A stretch of DNA of 23,992 bases, taken from positions 1-23,992 of the forward strand of contig NWUY0300037902.1 of NCBI GenBank assembly GCA_004151065.3, in the 5' to 3' direction. Shown piece by piece: positions 21,943-23,992 of this stretch (its first letter is position 1; each line of letters opens with the position of its first letter). The notes below the pieces were generated by a model. The model was not told the DNA's origin, did not search any database, and worked only from the letters and a program-made list of their open reading frames with translations. The position numbers were made by a program, and so were the translations under genes. This DNA is from Larix sibirica. Its lineage: Eukaryota > Streptophyta > Pinopsida > Pinales > Pinaceae.

Positions 21943-22089
21943 CACGTGCACACCGATAGCAACTCTTAGCTGCCAGCTCACCAGCCCTGCTACGAGCCTG
22001 CAATCCTACCCGCCTACATTAACAATGACCACCTTCCCGTTGGTTCTGCTCCCGAGGTCGGCCACGTGACGATCGCCTCCCGCCACGTG
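21943..22089. promoter_or_regulatory. Cluster of three G-box (CACGTG) motifs
   Basis: GCCACGTG cores occur with CACGTG at 21943-21948, 22063-22068 and 22084-22089, all in the 5' part of the retroposon. CACGTG is the classic plant G-box/ABRE core bound by bZIP and bHLH factors. The motif is palindromic, so it could act on the retroposon's own transcript or on the divergent gamma-COP gene about 0.5-0.65 kb away. Motif evidence only. Confidence 0.4.
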
Positions 22090-22219
22090 CCCCACGCTCC
22101 AACATAACTCCACCTACTGCCCCTTCGTCTGGAGCCCCTTCTCCTGGCCTTTCAGTCATCACTCTCGCGTGTGCGACGTCCTCTTGACCGTTCCCGCTCT
22201 GTTATGTGTTCTTGCTATC

Positions 22220-23236
22220 ATGGCTCCCATTCATCTTAGCGATGGGGACTATCACTTCACCTTCATTACGTTAACTGGCAGCTTCAAATATGATTTCTCG
22301 ACGGCTCTGCACGAAATTTGGATTTCAGATTTAAATAGCAATGGCTCCTCTAGGCTCTGGCATTTGCAGCACTTTGGTTTTGGTTCTGGCTCTCTCCCTC
22401 CCGAAGACCTGCGCTCGGCTCTAGCGGCTTAGTTGATTCTCAACGCCCTTGCCGTCAACCCGCTTATAGCTTTCGCGGGCGCTCCTGCGCTCTCGACCCT
22501 CACCACTGCCTCGAGCCCTCTACCCTTCGCCTAGCAATTCATGCCCCGCTCCGGTTCTGGGATCCCTCACCCTGATTGCGCTCGCAACCCTTTACATTTC
22601 GTAGACATGCCTCCCCACACTCGTAGCTCGGTGCAGCACGACAGCTCGACGCAACATGGAAGCTCCTCCTCCACTCTGCCCATGCACCTCATGCGCGGTG
22701 TTGTTGATAAAACGAGGCGCTTTTAGAAGGACATTCCCATGGGAGCTCAAGCAGAGATCCTCGATGCTGAGGATGACGCTTGGGTGTCTCGCAGATGCAC
22801 CACTGATGAGGACATCCGTAATGAGTTCGAGACCCTCATCCCTGATCCTGGAAACACCAGGGGGCGAACTACCTTGTATCAAAAGACGTTGGATATTCTC
22901 TAGATGCAGAAGCTAGTGCTTGGTGAGGCCCTCACGGACAGAAACAAAGCCCAAGCGGAAATCCTCATGCAGATGGACGAGATGATGGACTTCATGAAGC
23001 AAATCATGTTTAACCAACAACAATTTGCTCATTAGTTTGGAATCATCTTGGCCAAGGATCCAACCACCCATCCCACTTAGGCGGGGAAACAGGATCATAC
23101 CAGTACCTAGTTTCATCTACCTTTAGCTCTGTTTTGTCTTTCTGTCAAGACCTATGTGCCCTTTTTTCGCTACAGTAGCTCAGTTTATTTCTTTCCTGCT
23201 CTTTACTTTTTCTACAAAACTCTAGTCTACACAGTA
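22220..23236 (+). pseudogene. Decayed ORF of the retroposon, interrupted only by TAG codons
   Basis: From the ATG at 22220 (MAPIHLSDGDYHF) one frame can be followed for 339 codons to TGA TGA TAA at 23237-23245. Seven in-frame stops interrupt it, at 22430, 22532, 22724, 22901, 23033, 23078 and 23108. All are TAG; none is TAA or TGA, and no frameshift is needed. The C-terminal half is charged and helix-like (KLVLGEALTDRNKAQAEILM, then MDEMMDFMKQIM and NQQQ), suggesting a coiled coil; the N-terminal half is Ser/Leu/Pro-rich. I do not recognise the family. One of the last two TAGs could be the original stop. The pattern fits an intact ORF that lost Gln (CAG) codons by C-to-T change. Confidence 0.6.
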
Positions 23237-23508
23237 TGATGATAACTCCGGTTTCACACTATTTTTGGAGGTCTGTTTTCTCATTTACGAGAGGGCCTGG
23301 TTACAGTTTGTACAGTTTTCTGATGGCAATATAAGGTTCTATAACTAACTTACAAAAAAAAAAGTTAAGGATTATACGGAAGAGTTTTCTTTTTATTCAT
23401 GACTATGAACAAATGTTTTGTTTGATTGTTGATTCATTTTAATATTTATTTGTAATAAAAAAATTGTAATTTTTTTATTGTGCTAAGAAGGTGTATTTCT
23501 ACAACCTT

Positions 23509-23743
23509 GGTGGGGGAAGTGTCCATTTGTCCCATAAAAAAATATTTCAATTTAAAAAAAAATGCATCAATGTGTTGTTGGATAGTGGTGAGAGGGATGT
23601 GTGTTGTAGTTTAATGGTGAAAGGTTTGCACATTTGGGGTGGGGGGGAAGTGTCCGTCTGTCCCATAAAAACAAATGCATCAGTGTGTTGTAGCATAGTG
23701 GTGAGAGGGATGTGTGTTGTAGTTTAGTGCTGAAAGATTTGCA
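23509..23743 (+). repeat. Two-copy tandem repeat, about 130 bp
   Basis: The block ggtgggggaagtgtcc...tgtcccataaaa...gtggtgagagggatgtgtgttgtagttta occurs from about 23509 and again from about 23638. The second copy lacks part of the A/T-rich run after cccataaaa. No coding function is apparent. Confidence 0.75.
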
Positions 23744-23879
23744 GATTTGATCACACTCAACGCTTTGTAGAACCAGAGTTAGATGGATCTCTACTGGTTA
23801 ATAAATGTGAGAGGAGGTGAGATTTGAAAAAAAAAACATTAAATACAATTATATTAGTATCTTATTAAGTACAATCTAA

Positions 23880-23992
23880 ATGGGCCTAACGGTTAAGAAC
23901 ATGTGTTTCTTCCTAGGAGGTCATATGTTCAAATCCGGAGGGGATAGGGTATGTACACCTCTCTAGACTTTAGAAGTCAAATTGTTGCACAG
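23880..23992 (+). mobile_element. 5' part of a tRNA-related SINE (runs off window)
   Basis: An A-box-like TGGGCCTAACGG begins at 23881 and a B-box GTTCAAATCC lies at 23927-23936, preceded by ggaggtcatat. This arrangement is seen at the head of many plant SINEs derived from tRNA. It is not a tRNA gene: no acceptor stem or full cloverleaf can be drawn. The 3' end is beyond the window. Confidence 0.5.

Larger units (their letters stand above)
21881..23379 (+). mobile_element. Retroposon with A-tail and 17-bp target-site duplication
   Basis: The 17-mer agttaaggattatacgg occurs at 21881-21897 and again at 23363-23379, the second time directly after a run of ten A (23354-23363, whose last A is shared with the repeat). 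The sequence between (21898-23362, about 1.46 kb) is much richer in GC than its AT-rich flanks. An A-tail followed by a long direct repeat is the signature of target-primed reverse transcription, the route used by LINEs, SINEs and processed pseudogenes; the left repeat follows a T run, as at many L1 target sites. It contains a decayed reading frame (22220-23236) but no reverse transcriptase, so it is non-autonomous: an ORF1-only LINE derivative or a retrocopy of an unrecognised host gene. It inserted about 0.45 kb upstream of the gamma-COP start, in divergent orientation. Confidence 0.85.

Noticed and set aside
22592-22916. Overlapping open frames on both strands (minus 22592-22882, plus 22656-22916)
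   Set aside because: They are shadows of the retroposon frame in a GC-rich stretch where random frames stay open longer.
22220-23236. UAG recoding (TAG read as an amino acid)
   Set aside because: The host is a land plant with the standard code, and the frame sits in a retroposon with insertion hallmarks. Decay by C-to-T change explains the TAGs more simply.
23881-23936. tRNA gene
   Set aside because: A- and B-box-like motifs are present, but no acceptor stem, anticodon stem or cloverleaf can be formed.

Overview
This window looks like nuclear DNA of a seed plant, most likely a gymnosperm such as a conifer. The signs are an intron-rich plant housekeeping gene with perfect GT-AG splice sites, one intron of about 14.8 kb, and introns full of decayed retroelements and small tandem duplications. 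There are no operons, ribosome binding sites or bacterial-type genes. The genus cannot be fixed from the sequence alone.

The only host gene I can support is the gamma subunit of the COPI coat (coatomer subunit gamma), on the minus strand. It starts at the ATG at 21429 and runs leftward off the window. Eight coding exons are present: 21429-21378, 20122-20025, 19913-19863, 19750-19637, 19545-19345, 19243-19142, 4349-4242 and 4133-3900. Together they encode the first 320 residues of a protein of roughly 885-890 residues. Intron 1 is 1.26 kb, introns 2-5 and 7 are about 90-110 bp, intron 6 is 14,792 bp as assembled, and intron 8 is at least 3.9 kb and open to the left.

From left to right: 1-3899 is intron 8, with a possible LTR end at 1-240 and two tandem duplications. 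3900-4349 holds exons 8 and 7. 4350-19141 is intron 6. It contains a diverged 337-bp duplication, a 93-bp x3 minisatellite, a probable Ty1/copia LTR fragment, a 3.0-kb segment present twice in tandem with single 'n' characters at its borders, and a degenerate LINE (ORF1-like, endonuclease and reverse transcriptase remnants) on the plus strand, antisense to the host gene. 19142-21429 holds exons 6 to 1 with a SINE-like insertion in intron 1. 21430-21880 is the 5' flank. 21898-23362 is a 1.46-kb retroposon with an A-tail and a 17-bp target-site duplication. Its long reading frame is broken by seven stops, all TAG. 23380-23992 holds a tandem repeat and the start of another tRNA-related SINE.

The two most interesting points are (1) the retroposon at 21898-23362, whose TAG-only decay fits cytosine deamination at CAG (CHG) sites in a formerly intact frame, and (2) the 3.0-kb tandem copy, which is probably two allelic contigs laid end to end by a scaffolder rather than a real duplication. 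I found no CRISPR array, complete tRNA, rRNA or defence system.
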